Origin: Geomonas oryzisoli | GTDB lineage: Bacteria; Desulfobacterota; Desulfuromonadia; Geobacterales; Geobacteraceae | DNA length: 64,000 nucleotides | Assembly (NCBI RefSeq): GCF_018986915.1 | Contig: NZ_CP076723.1 | Location: 4,782,466 to 4,846,465 of the forward strand | Reading direction: 5' to 3' | Shown here: one piece after another, positions 43,922-52,199 of the stretch | Numbering within the stretch: position 1 is the first letter of the stretch | How the letters are laid out: each line of letters begins with the position of its first letter | Program-made: the position numbers and the translations under genes | The notes under the pieces: generated by a model | What the model was told of the DNA's origin: nothing | The model's input: only the letters and a program-made list of their open reading frames with translations | Database searches by the model: none

Positions 43922-44189
43922 AGCTGGTTCCTCCTCAAGCTCCGATGTGGGCCGCTGTACCCTGGGGGCGCAGCCGGCCGGCCTGTGATAGAGGATTAGC
44001 AGGGGGCGTACCATCGTCGTAAACTCAACATTTTCGGTATTTTATCCTGGGGCGGGACGACGGCGGGTGTCCGCAAAAGGGACACAGTGGGTGTCCACGG
44101 GACAAAACGTTGTGTCGGTGGGAGCTGTGGATATACTATGAGGTCGAACTCCGGGCCAGACCGGCGTTGATGGAGAGGGAGGTTCAGCT

Positions 44190-44549
44190 ATGAAGAAGAA
44201 GGCACGCCCCGGTTCGCTTCCAAGCGTCACCTTTCAGAAAGAGACCCACTGCGGCAGGATCTACGTTACCGTCACCATGGATCAGAAGGGAAAACCATTC
44301 GAGATCTTCGTCCGTTTCGGCAAGGCCGGTCACTGTGGTGCCGCCGTATTCGACGGCCTGACCAGGATTCTCTCCTATGGTCTGAGGTCGGGGCTCGACC
44401 CTCGCGAGGCGGTGAAGGCCCTGGGGGGAATCGGCTGTTACTACGGGAAAGACACCTGCATGAATGCCGTTTCCGATGCGTTGCGCGAGGTCCTCGAGGC
44501 CCCGGAGACGGAGGGTATCGGTTCCGAAGGTGCCGGTCCCCTTACCTGA
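44190..44549 (+). CDS. Stand-alone TSCPD-domain protein
   Basis: This 119-residue protein matches the TSCPD domain, usually the C-terminal part of class II ribonucleotide reductases. Shared features are GRIYVTVTMD, FEIFVRFGKAGHCGAA, ILSYGLRSGLDP and GGIGCYY...CMNAVSDAL with conserved Cys. As a separate small protein its role is not established; it may bind metal or redox-regulate an enzyme. The start has GGAGGGAGG nearby. A family A REP unit follows. Confidence 0.78.
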   Translation: MKKKARPGSLPSVTFQKETHCGRIYVTVTMDQKGKPFEIFVRFGKAGHCGAAVFDGLTRILSYGLRSGLDPREAVKALGGIGCYYGKDTCMNAVSDALREVLEAPETEGIGSEGAGPLT

Positions 44550-44561
44550 CCCCTGCAACGA

Positions 44562-44593
44562 GGGGGACTGGCTCCGCAGGTGCCTGTCCCCTT
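44562..44593. repeat. REP-like unit, family A copy 4 (single)
   Basis: GGGGGACTGGCTCCGCAGG then TGCCTGTCCCC is one palindromic unit without a nearby inverted partner. It lies between the convergent TSCPD and trmO genes and may act as a terminator. Confidence 0.8.
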
Positions 44594-44629
44594 GCCGGCT
44601 CCCCTTACCATCTGTTCCCTTCCCGACGC

Positions 44630-45148
44630 TCACCTGGGTTTGCGCGGCCCCGGAGCGAAGTAGCGGCCCACCTTGGCATCCATCTCGTCTATCCAACCCG
44701 CCCTGGCATCCGGAAAGGCGTCGGCATACGGCACGTACGGCTTGATGTCCAGAACGGGAGTGCCGTCCAGCAGGTCCACCCCGCGCAGGTGCAGCGTCTT
44801 TCCTTCCACCTTCACCAGTTCCACCGCCGAAAGCCCAATGGAGTTGGGACGGTGCGGCGACCGGGTAGCCAGCACGCCCCGCTTGGGTCCCCCGCGCGGC
44901 GGCTTGACGTTGCTTTTCCACCCTTCGCTGAGGTGGAAGGCGAAGATAAGCCACAGCCTCTGGAAGCCTCCCAGGTCCTGGATCGCCTTTTCGTCCAGCC
45001 AATCCTGAAGTTCGAGGGTAGCGGTGGCGAAGTCGCCGCTTTCGGTACCCGCGACCACCGTGCTTTGGTGCGGCGCGTCGATACGGCGGGAATAGGGTGA
45101 GCGCAAGAGGCCGATGGGGCGGTAGGTGAAATGTTGCTCTTCGATCAT
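44630..45148 (-). CDS. trmO: tRNA (N6-threonylcarbamoyladenosine37-N6)-methyltransferase TrmO (TsaA family)
   Basis: This 172-residue protein has the TsaA/TrmO fold: PIGLLRSPYS at the N-terminus, RLWLIFAFH, then GVLATRSPHRPNSIGLSAVELV, the SAM-binding signature, and LLDGTPVLDIKPYVPYAD. It methylates t6A37 of certain tRNAs. The ATG at 45148 was chosen because the family starts with FTYRPIG; the longer frame upstream is spurious. No strong ribosome site is seen at this ATG. Confidence 0.9.
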   Translation of the reverse strand: MIEEQHFTYRPIGLLRSPYSRRIDAPHQSTVVAGTESGDFATATLELQDWLDEKAIQDLGGFQRLWLIFAFHLSEGWKSNVKPPRGGPKRGVLATRSPHRPNSIGLSAVELVKVEGKTLHLRGVDLLDGTPVLDIKPYVPYADAFPDARAGWIDEMDAKVGRYFAPGPRKPR

Positions 45149-45196
45149 GCTGCCTGGCACTTCCTTTTGGTACGAATGGGGGCGGAGCGAAAAACG

Positions 45197-45226
45197 AAAG
45201 CCCTCGGGGGCGGCCTGAGGGCTTTT
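45197..45226. terminator. Hairpin terminator downstream of the triheme cytochrome
   Basis: AAAGCCCTC and GAGGGCTTTT are inverted around GGGGGCGGCCT. T-runs occur on both sides. It lies 165 bases beyond the cytochrome stop and 50 bases before trmO on the minus strand, so it could also be an attenuator in the trmO leader. Confidence 0.6.
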
Positions 45227-45390
45227 CGCATGGCGACGGAATGGAGGTTGAGGGCGGTCCGACCGGGTAACCAGGCCCACGGTTACCTGGCCGGTACCCT
45301 AATGAAAATCGCTGCTCTTGTCAAGGATGACCCCACCGCGGCACGAGAGGCGGAAGACAACTTCACGTGGCCCCGGCGGGGAGGGCGCTG

Positions 45391-45810
45391 CTACTTGTCG
45401 TGGCAGGTAAGGCAGAGCGCGCTATTTTTGTCGCTCTTGATGAGGTGCCCCTTGGCCGGGTTGAGCGGATCATGGCAGGTGAGGCAGCCGACGGCGCCGT
45501 TGACCATGATCATGTTGCGCTCCTGCGCGGTGATCGGCTTGTAACCGGGCTTCATGTCGACGTAGTTCTGGTAGATCATGCCGATGGGGTGCTCTCCTTC
45601 GAAGGAATGCACGTGTGACGACCGGTCCGACGGGTTGTTGCGCAGGTTTACCGAGACGTTGGGACCGGCGACGCCGTCGTGGCACCCTATGCATTCCTTG
45701 GAAAGAGGATCGATTTCCGGCGGTGAAGCCGCCGGAGCGGTGACCACCCCTACGATGAACAGTGCCGCTGCAAAAGCGATGAGAGCGGCTTCTTTTAAGC
45801 TGAGTGACAT
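45391..45810 (-). CDS. Triheme c-type cytochrome
   Basis: This 139-residue precursor has an N-terminal signal or anchor helix (about 8-27) and three heme motifs: CIGCH, CLTCH and CLTCH, with scattered His for axial ligation (HVHSFEGEHPIG). It is likely a periplasmic electron carrier. GGAGG precedes ATG 45810. It is smaller and differently spaced than the PpcA-type triheme cytochromes, with hemes 2 and 3 near the C-terminus. No adjacent redox partner gene. Confidence 0.85.
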   Translation of the reverse strand: MSLSLKEAALIAFAAALFIVGVVTAPAASPPEIDPLSKECIGCHDGVAGPNVSVNLRNNPSDRSSHVHSFEGEHPIGMIYQNYVDMKPGYKPITAQERNMIMVNGAVGCLTCHDPLNPAKGHLIKSDKNSALCLTCHDK

Positions 45811-45905
45811 GGGGTTGCCTCCTGCTGGTGATGACATCTCTTTTCGGCGGGCGTTGCCGTTTCTTTAGCACTACCTGCCGGTCGCAGGCCGCAGCCTGCG
45901 CCTCC

Positions 45906-46235
45906 TCACTCGGCGCGTGAGCCCCAAGCGAAGGAAACCCAGGCGACGGCAGGACGCTCCGTCGCGTCCGCCGGCGTCGATTCGCCGTTGGCGGCGACTT
46001 CTTCCGGGGAGGCGATCTGGTTGCCGACTCTGGCGCGGTCCACCTTCACCAGGTATGCCCTCTGGGCTTCGACGGACTTTTGCAGCAAAAGTGAGTAAGG
46101 GCATTTGCCAAGGGCCTCGCCCGGGGCGGATTCGTCGGCGTGCGCCGTCGCCGTGAGTACGGGGGAGGTGAAGCCGAGCAGGGAAAGGGTGGTTATTGCC
46201 AAAAGCGATGCTTTGATGTTCTTTGTGGTTTTCAT
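45906..46235 (-). CDS. Small secreted protein, function unknown
   Basis: This 109-residue precursor has a signal peptide of about 33 residues (cleavage near AHA) and a short mature domain with one Cys (GKCPYSLLLQKSVEAQRAYLV). There are no heme motifs. AGGAG precedes the ATG. It lies just upstream of the triheme cytochrome on the same strand (95-base gap), so they could be co-transcribed. Family not recognised. Confidence 0.65.
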   Translation of the reverse strand: MKTTKNIKASLLAITTLSLLGFTSPVLTATAHADESAPGEALGKCPYSLLLQKSVEAQRAYLVKVDRARVGNQIASPEEVAANGESTPADATERPAVAWVSFAWGSRAE

Positions 46236-46573
46236 GGCTGACTCCTGTACTGGTGGTGCGTTGTTACCCGGATCAGTACAAGGAGGATGCCAAGGGGGCT
46301 TCTGTTTTTGTCGGCAGTTATGGTAGCAAAATCAGCGGTTTGCGGACGGTGTTGAAGTCCTTTTCGGTGGGGCTGTTCAGCCGTTGCACAATCTGCTTCT
46401 GAGCGCTGTTCAGGTTCTGATATGGAAGAGCGGATGCTTCATTGCAGGACTGGTGCTGCGGCCAGCGTCACCGTGCCTGTTAAGGGAGGATGTAACGCAA
46501 CGGTGTTACTTTTACTTTATAGTTTCTAGCACGTTGAACGTAGAACGTAGAACGGATTTTCTGGGAGGCTGAC
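46236..46573. other. Gene-free stretch with a heptamer repeat and a possible gene remnant
   Basis: A minus-strand open frame ends at the TAA near 46318 and encodes about 50 residues (ending TEKDFNTVRKPLILLP) without a start or known motif; it may be the tail of a lost gene. GTTGAACGTAGAACGTAGAA (from about 46533) is the GAACGTA heptamer repeat, related to 60313-60360. No promoter is clear. Confidence 0.35.
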
Positions 46574-47305
46574 ATGCTCTTGCGCTCTCTGATCGATCTG
46601 ATGTTTCCCCCGTTGTGCCATGCCTGCAAGGGGGTGATACCCGTAGCGGACGGCGCTTCGCCCCAACCGCTTATCTGCGCCGATTGCCTCGGCCAAATCT
46701 CCTTCCTGCAATCGCCATTGTGCACCCGCTGCGGGGCTCCCTTTGCCACCGAGCATGGCAGCGACCATCTCTGCGGCGCCTGCCTTTGCCATCAGCCTTT
46801 TCATACCTGCCGCTCGGCCGCCGTCCTCGAGGGGCCGCTCCAGGACCTGATCCACCGGTTCAAGTACGGCGGGAAAATGCACCTCGCCGACCCGCTGGCT
46901 TTGCTGGCATGGCAACGGCTGGAAGGGTTCCTGCGGGAGGCCGGGCCGGATTGCGTCGTGCCGGTGCCGCTGCATCGCAAAAGGCTCAGGCAGCGCGGCT
47001 ACAACCAGTCGCAGCTCCTCGCCGAACTCTTCGGGAGGAAACTGAAGGTGCCGCAAGTAGTGGGAAACCTGCGCAGGCTGCGCTGGACCGAGCCGCAGAC
47101 GGGGCTGGATGCGGGAGACAGGGTGACCAATGTGAAGGGTGCCTTCGGGGTGGGGGACCCCGAAGCGCTGGCTGGAAAGCGCGTGCTCCTGGTGGACGAC
47201 GTCTTCACCACGGGCAGTACGCTGGGGGCCTGTGTCGATGTCCTGCGCGAAGCGGAGGTCGCCGCGGTGGCGGCGGTGACGGTCGCGCGCGGGATCCCGC
47301 ATTAG
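46574..47305 (+). CDS. comF: ComF-family phosphoribosyltransferase
   Basis: This 243-residue protein has an N-terminal zinc-binding part (CHAC, CADCLG, CTRCGAPF, CGAC at about 14-75) and a PRTase domain. The PRPP loop is VLLVDDVFTTGSTLGACVDVL (about 203-223), and VPVPLHRKRLRQRGYNQS is the family signature. In competent bacteria ComF helps DNA uptake; in others its role is unclear. GGAGG precedes the ATG. It is alone, convergent with the next gene. Confidence 0.92.
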   Translation: MLLRSLIDLMFPPLCHACKGVIPVADGASPQPLICADCLGQISFLQSPLCTRCGAPFATEHGSDHLCGACLCHQPFHTCRSAAVLEGPLQDLIHRFKYGGKMHLADPLALLAWQRLEGFLREAGPDCVVPVPLHRKRLRQRGYNQSQLLAELFGRKLKVPQVVGNLRRLRWTEPQTGLDAGDRVTNVKGAFGVGDPEALAGKRVLLVDDVFTTGSTLGACVDVLREAEVAAVAAVTVARGIPH

Positions 47306-47321
47306 CTGGTCCCGCGCCGTC

Positions 47322-47918
47322 TTACTTGCCGAACTCCCGCGGACGGATCTCTGCGGCGACTCCGTTCTCGAAGTGCAGGGTGTAGCCGGGTAGTTCCGGG
47401 CCGTAGCGGTAGGTCCATTCCTCGACGGCGACCGACGTCCGCCGTGTCACCTCTTCCTCCACGGACACCACGATTTTGTCCCCGCGCTTTTCTCGGGCCA
47501 GGGGCTCACCGCACTTCAGGTAGGCATCGACCATGGTGTCGCCCACGACCAGCCCCTCGCCGTTGCGGCACTCCGGCATCATCGGGTTGCGCATGCTGCC
47601 GTAACCCAGGTTACCGATCTCTGCCAGCTTCCCGTTCAGAAAAACCAGGCTCAGCATGAACTCCTGCGGGCCGGTATCGAAGACCCACCGGTCGTAGGTC
47701 GTGGTGCTCCGGGTTTTCTTCTGCCCCTCAGACAGCTCTTCCCACAGGTCGCGGTGCTCCTTCAGCGTCGGCTGAGGGCAGACTGCTGCCACTTCCGCCA
47801 TCCCCTGTCCGATCACGACCTCCTCGTTGCAGGCTGCCGCACCTGCCGCTGCGGCAAAACAGATCGAAATTGCAGCAGTCCCAACAGCACCAACGAACCA
47901 CCTTCCGGCACAGCCCAT
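47322..47918 (-). CDS. DUF2845 secreted protein
   Basis: This 198-residue precursor has a signal peptide (about 1-28). The mature protein has paired elements typical of DUF2845: GLVVGDTMVDAYLKCGEPLAR, VEEWTYRYGP and LHFENGVAAEIRPREFGK. Three cysteines remain in the mature part. The short C-terminal module predicts an outer-membrane-associated beta domain. AAGGAG precedes the ATG. Function unknown. Confidence 0.78.
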   Translation of the reverse strand: MGCAGRWFVGAVGTAAISICFAAAAGAAACNEEVVIGQGMAEVAAVCPQPTLKEHRDLWEELSEGQKKTRSTTTYDRWVFDTGPQEFMLSLVFLNGKLAEIGNLGYGSMRNPMMPECRNGEGLVVGDTMVDAYLKCGEPLAREKRGDKIVVSVEEEVTRRTSVAVEEWTYRYGPELPGYTLHFENGVAAEIRPREFGK

Positions 47919-48159
47919 AATTACTCCTTATCCACGTCATCGCATCTGCGGGCAGCGGCAACTACTTCTTGCGCCCACCTAGTAGCACAACACACCCAAA
48001 AGGGCTACCAGCAATGCCCGTACCAAAGGAGGACGCGGGGCAGGGGGCGCTGTGCAACTGGGGGAGGATCCCAAAAAGAGCTGGGCACGGCCTCGATGAG
48101 CTAACTCGTTGCAGGCAGGGTGGGTGAATTGGCTGTCTTGACGCCGGCTAACCAAGTTC

Positions 48160-48175
48160 TGTGATCTCGATCACA
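48160..48175. promoter_or_regulatory. CRP-type operator
   Basis: TGTGATCTCGATCACA matches TGTGA-N6-TCACA perfectly. It lies about 220 bases before the sigma-54 promoter of the cytochrome operon and 240 bases before the divergent DUF2845 gene. The rest of 47919-48385 shows no gene. Confidence 0.55.
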
Positions 48176-48385
48176 GCGATTGGGTCGGGCTCAAGCGCCC
48201 TTTCCTGGGTGAAGTGCCGCAGTTTTTGGGGGTAGGTGCCTATAGTGATAGGGTGTTTTGCTCTGAGAGAAATAACCCCGGTTGGGTGTGCGGATTTGAG
48301 GAATGGGGGATTTCACCCTCTTTCATGAGGGAAACCCGACGCAGTGGGTCGTGTTCTTTTAATGTGTTTGTGGCTTTTTGACCAC

Positions 48386-48401
48386 TGGCACGGTCCCTGC
48401 T
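48386..48401 (+). promoter_or_regulatory. Sigma-54 promoter of the secreted cytochrome operon
   Basis: TGGCAC-GGTCC-CTGCT has the invariant GG and GC ten bases apart. Transcription should start near 48412, leaving a leader of about 130 bases. The element is nearly identical to the one at 31315-31330. Confidence 0.72.
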
Positions 48402-48411
48402 ATTTAGAGCG

Positions 48412-48540
48412 CCGTCCGCATACCGGGTGCGGACAACAGAAGCAACCGGTTTCGGCAGGTGAGGTACCCACCCTAGCCGGGCCGGGAAGTTCTCCCCAGA
48501 TGGAAAGATGGTTCACAACACAAAGGAGGTAACACAAGGC
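48412..48540 (+). promoter_or_regulatory. Structured 5' leader of unknown class
   Basis: GTCCGCA-N7-TGCGGAC (48413-48433) is a perfect hairpin. Further on CGGC...GCCG encloses GGTG...CACC (about 48447-48483). AAGGAGG lies about 12 bases before the cytochrome ATG. I tested it by eye against cyclic di-GMP GEMM riboswitches and saw no match to the conserved core. Confidence 0.4.
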
Positions 48541-50034
48541 ATGAAATTGAAAAAACTTGTACCCGCGCTGGCCCTTACCGCTGCGGCCCTGACTGCAGTC
48601 GTCGCTCCGGCTTTTGCCGGCAGGACCGTGGCCCCGAGCTCCTACAAGGTGGTCGCGTGGAATGATCTTGGTATGCATTGCGCCTGCCCGACCTTCGCCG
48701 GATTCCTGCTTCTCCCCCCGTTCAACACCGTGAGGGCCCAGGTCCTGGGGTACGGCAGCAATGACCCCGTCATCATCGATTCGACCAACGCCGCTACCTA
48801 CGGCGTTACCGTCAGCTATGCGATGGCCGACAACACCGAGTCCACCCTGCAGGCTGACCCGTATTTCCAGCAGTGGATCACCTACGCACCGAAGCTGTTC
48901 CCGGGCTTCGCTCCGGTATCGGGCGGCAAGGTGCAGGGCCTGGCCGGAAACGGCATCTCCGGCAACATGACCTACGACGCCACCCTGAAGGACTGGACGG
49001 CAGTCGGCATTCCGGCGTACCCGCTGGTTGACGCGAACTCCGCCAAAAACATCATGACCGACCCGCTGGGCGGCGCGAACCGCAACCCGTACCCGATGAC
49101 CAACGTGTACGTGAAGAACAGCACCGGCACCATCCTGGCCCAGACCAGCACCGTGACCCCGGTGGCATTCGGCGGCTGCTGCTCCTGCCACCTGTCGCTG
49201 GCTGCCGCAAACGGCTACCCCGCGACCGCTTCCGGCTCCTTCGCCTACCTGGGCAAGATGCACGGCATGAACTCCAGCAAGATCGACTTCAACTACCTTG
49301 ACCCGACCGGCGACGGCACTTCCGGCCCGATCCGCTGCTCCTGGTGCCACTGGGATCCGGCGATGGGCGAAAGCGCAGCTCCGGGCCTCGCCAACGTATG
49401 GCCGAACTACGTGGTCATGGCCGGCGCCACCTTCACCAAGGCCGATGTCAAGGTTTCCCAGTACTCCTTCTCCGACGTGCTGCACCGCTTCCACAGCCAG
49501 AGCACCAAGGTCCTCACCCAGTACGACGCGAACGTTGCCACCAACTGCTACGACTGCCACCCGGGCAACAACGTCAACTGCTACCGTGGTTCCCACAAGG
49601 CTAAGACCGCCCTCTGGTGCGTCGACTGCCACGGCAACCTCAACCAGCGTACCGCTGCCGGCCAGCTGACCCAGCCGTGGAAAGCCTCCACCCTGCCGTC
49701 CTGCACCGCGGCAAGCGCCGGCGCCAACCCGGCCTTCGCCTGCCACGCGACCAACACCGTGAACGGTACCGTCTACCCGACCAACCCGTCCCTGTTCGGC
49801 AAGTTCATCAACGGCCGCGGTCACAAAGGGAGCATCAAGTGCCAGACCTGCCACGGCTCCGCACATGCCGAGGCTCCGTCGACCATGACCCTGGACAACA
49901 CCCAGCTGTCCAACCTGCAGGGTAGCACCAGCTACAGCTTCCCCGCCGGTAAAGACAAAACCTACGCTCTCGGCGTCTGCGTCTTCTGCCACCCGACCAA
50001 GACTTCGACTTGGGGCGTACCGCCGCACCTGTAA
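48541..50034 (+). CDS. Secreted multiheme c-type cytochrome with an expanded CX12CH site
   Basis: This 497-residue precursor has a signal peptide cleaved near AFA (about 26). Six canonical heme motifs lie at 213-217 (CCSCH), 266-270, 336-340, 360-364, 434-438 and 480-484. A seventh candidate, C388 to C401-H402, has 12 residues between the cysteines. The N-terminal 200 residues are heme-free and start VVAWNDLGMHC, a motif seen in large Geobacter-type outer-surface cytochromes. OmcZ, the nanowire cytochrome, also carries one expanded heme motif, but homology is not shown. It is first in an operon with two secreted partners behind a sigma-54 promoter. Confidence 0.87.
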   Translation: MKLKKLVPALALTAAALTAVVAPAFAGRTVAPSSYKVVAWNDLGMHCACPTFAGFLLLPPFNTVRAQVLGYGSNDPVIIDSTNAATYGVTVSYAMADNTESTLQADPYFQQWITYAPKLFPGFAPVSGGKVQGLAGNGISGNMTYDATLKDWTAVGIPAYPLVDANSAKNIMTDPLGGANRNPYPMTNVYVKNSTGTILAQTSTVTPVAFGGCCSCHLSLAAANGYPATASGSFAYLGKMHGMNSSKIDFNYLDPTGDGTSGPIRCSWCHWDPAMGESAAPGLANVWPNYVVMAGATFTKADVKVSQYSFSDVLHRFHSQSTKVLTQYDANVATNCYDCHPGNNVNCYRGSHKAKTALWCVDCHGNLNQRTAAGQLTQPWKASTLPSCTAASAGANPAFACHATNTVNGTVYPTNPSLFGKFINGRGHKGSIKCQTCHGSAHAEAPSTMTLDNTQLSNLQGSTSYSFPAGKDKTYALGVCVFCHPTKTSTWGVPPHL

Positions 50035-50052
50035 GAAAGAGTAATTGCAATG

Positions 50053-50083
50053 CCCGGGGGGGGAGTGCACCTCCCCCCCCTTT
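50053..50083 (+). terminator. GC-rich hairpin between first and second genes of the cytochrome operon
   Basis: A run of G followed by AG-TGCA-CCT and a run of C then TTT forms a strong hairpin 20 bases after the cytochrome stop. It could be a partial terminator that keeps downstream expression lower than the cytochrome. Confidence 0.6.
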
Positions 50084-50121
50084 CCCAAAAATCCCATTCA
50101 ATGTCCATACGGAGTACGATC

Positions 50122-51108
50122 ATGTCCATTTCAAGCACCATCTTGCGTATAACAGCCGGCCTTGCCGTGGTCGCCGCTTTGGCGGCCCCCGCTCTTGCCA
50201 AGGAAAAGGCCAAGCCCAAAGCGAAAGCCACAGAGTTCGATTTCAAGAAAACCAGCACCTTTATCCGCGAGATGGAGGGACGCCCGGATTTCCCGGTCGC
50301 CACCGTCATCGCCAACGACTATGTCTACACCCTCCTCGCCATGGGAGAGAAAATAGATACCGGCAGACAAAACGCCATCATCCTGTCGGCCAAGCTTGCC
50401 CAGCAAAAAGACGGTGGATTCACGCCCGACAAATCAAGCAAGACCTCATCCATCCTCTATACCGACATCGCCCTTGAGACTCTGGCTCTGCTCGACGCCG
50501 GCAACGCCATCGACCGCAACAAGGTCAGGACCTTTGCCGTGTCCCTCAAAAACCAGGACGGCGGCTTCGGCTTCTCACCGGAGGCTAAGAAGTCCTCACT
50601 CGCCACGACCTATTACGCGGTGCACGTGCTCAAGGCCGTGAACGGGCTCGATGCTGTTGATAAGGCAAAGACCGTCGAGTACGTGAAGGGCTTTTCCAAG
50701 AAAGAGGGGGGCTTCGGTCCGGAGAAGGGGCCGGGACGTCCCAACGCGCGCAGCACCTACATGGCGGCCTATGTCCTGAACGCGTTATGCTCCCTCGATG
50801 CCGACACCGCAAAGAAAGCAGTACAGTACCTGCAGACTACCCCGTACCTCGACAAGAAGAGCAAGGAACGTCCGGACCTCGACGAGCAGCTCTACGCCAT
50901 CCGCGCCCTGAAGGAAGTCAACGCCGGCAACCGCGTCGACAAGGCGCTGGCTCTCAACTTCATGAAGCGGCTGTACATCAAGGTGAACGGCGGTTTCGGC
51001 CCGCTGGAAGGCTACGGTTCCACCCCGGACTCCACCACCACGGCCCTGCGCATCTTGAGCGAGATCGGCAAGGCGAAAGGGGTGGTTACGCAGGTGGCAA
51101 AACGCTAG
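50122..51108 (+). CDS. Secreted protein with prenyltransferase/squalene-oxidase repeats
   Basis: This 328-residue precursor has a signal peptide ending near ALA (about 26). The mature protein contains repeated alpha-helical units with the QDGGFG-type turn: QQKDGGFTP, KNQDGGFGFSP, KKEGGFGPE and KVNGGFGPLEG, plus paired helices (YTDIALETLALLDAG, TTYYAVHVLKAVNGLD). This is the alpha-alpha toroid of terpene cyclase and prenyltransferase-like proteins, here outside the cytoplasm and without an obvious catalytic DxDD. It may bind a peptide or hydrophobic ligand. ATG 50122 has GGAG seven bases upstream; ATG 50101 does not. Confidence 0.85.
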   Translation: MSISSTILRITAGLAVVAALAAPALAKEKAKPKAKATEFDFKKTSTFIREMEGRPDFPVATVIANDYVYTLLAMGEKIDTGRQNAIILSAKLAQQKDGGFTPDKSSKTSSILYTDIALETLALLDAGNAIDRNKVRTFAVSLKNQDGGFGFSPEAKKSSLATTYYAVHVLKAVNGLDAVDKAKTVEYVKGFSKKEGGFGPEKGPGRPNARSTYMAAYVLNALCSLDADTAKKAVQYLQTTPYLDKKSKERPDLDEQLYAIRALKEVNAGNRVDKALALNFMKRLYIKVNGGFGPLEGYGSTPDSTTTALRILSEIGKAKGVVTQVAKR

Positions 51109-51164
51109 CAAGAGGTTGAGGTCAACTGAGGTCGAGAAAAGCTCGCCTCACAGAGGAGATGCAT

Positions 51165-52136
51165 ATGCTTTCGATGAACAAGATGATGCGTTCGGCGGCA
51201 GCGGTGTCACTGCTGGCCCTGGCGGCCTGTACCGCGGAGTCCGCTAAAAATTCGCCCCAGGCGGCAGTGGAAAAGGTGAACGGTACCGCCATCACCCGTG
51301 CCGAACTGGACCGAACCCTCAAGGCCCTCGTTGGATCGGGAGATCCCAAACAACTGCCGCCGGAGCAGCTTAAAAAGGCGACCGAAGCGGCGCTGAACCA
51401 GCTGACCGCGGCCGAGCTGCTGTACCAGGCCGGTATGAAACTGGAAATTAAAGACCTGGACAAGCAGGTCACCGCGCGCATCGTCCAGAGCAAATACCAG
51501 TACCCCTCACAAGCCGAGTTCGACAAGGCGCTGCAATCGGTAGGGATGACCCAGAAGGATCTGGAGGAGGCGGCACGCAAGGATATCGTGATCAACAACC
51601 TGATCGCGCAGCGCTTTGCGGGCAAGGCCGAGGTGACTGAACCGGAAGTGAAGAAGTATTACGAAGAGAACAAGCTGAAGCAGTTTACCCAGGGGGACCG
51701 GATCAAGGTGAGCCACATCCTGATCGGTGTTGCCAAGGGTGCCAACGCGGAAGCGAAGCAGCAGGCCAAGGATAAGGCCCTGGCCGTGTTGAAGCGGATC
51801 AAGGGGGGCGAGCCTTTCGCCGAGGTTGCCAAAAAGGAGTCGACCTCGCCCACCAAGGAGCAGGGGGGGAGCCTCGGCATCATCGGCAAGGGACAGAGCC
51901 TTCCTGCCTTCGAGAAGGCGGCCTTCGCCCTCAAGGCCGGAGAGGTCAGCGACGTGGTCGAGACCCCCGTCGGTTTCCACGTGATCAAGGTGGAGCAGAA
52001 GCTGCCGCCGGCGACGGAGCGCTACGAGGACGTGAAGAATCGAATCGCAGGAAACCTGAAGCGTGAGAAGGTCCGGGTGATGCTGGCGGCCTACGTGGAA
52101 GAGCTGCGCGACAAGGCCAAGATCGAAAAGGTGTAG
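51165..52136 (+). CDS. PpiC/parvulin-type peptidyl-prolyl isomerase lipoprotein (SurA-like)
   Basis: This 323-residue precursor has a lipobox (LLALAAC), a SurA-N-like helical domain with VNGTAITRAELDRTLKAL, and a parvulin domain. The parvulin part reads IKVSHILIG...GGEPFAEVAKKESTSPT...GGSLGIIGKGQ...FAL.AGEVSDVVETPVGFHVIKV. It catalyses prolyl isomerisation and acts as a periplasmic folding factor. Being last in this operon it likely assists export or folding of the cytochrome or its partner. The start ATG 51165 has GAGGAG at six bases; ATGs at 51159 and 51174 are alternatives. Confidence 0.92.
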   Translation: MLSMNKMMRSAAAVSLLALAACTAESAKNSPQAAVEKVNGTAITRAELDRTLKALVGSGDPKQLPPEQLKKATEAALNQLTAAELLYQAGMKLEIKDLDKQVTARIVQSKYQYPSQAEFDKALQSVGMTQKDLEEAARKDIVINNLIAQRFAGKAEVTEPEVKKYYEENKLKQFTQGDRIKVSHILIGVAKGANAEAKQQAKDKALAVLKRIKGGEPFAEVAKKESTSPTKEQGGSLGIIGKGQSLPAFEKAAFALKAGEVSDVVETPVGFHVIKVEQKLPPATERYEDVKNRIAGNLKREKVRVMLAAYVEELRDKAKIEKV

Positions 52137-52199
52137 TTCCGCCTCGCGGATTTGTGATTCGACGCGTTGTGAATGGGTCAGCGCGAAGGTTGTGGTAAA

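Noticed and set aside
48301..48540. GEMM (cyclic di-GMP or cAMP-GMP) riboswitch
   Set aside because: The conserved core (CAAAGCC-like segment and paired tetraloop receptor) is not found in either the leader or the sequence before it.
48541..50034. Naming the cytochrome OmcZ
   Set aside because: The expanded heme motif and parvulin neighbour are suggestive, but heme count and spacing differ and homology cannot be shown without alignment.
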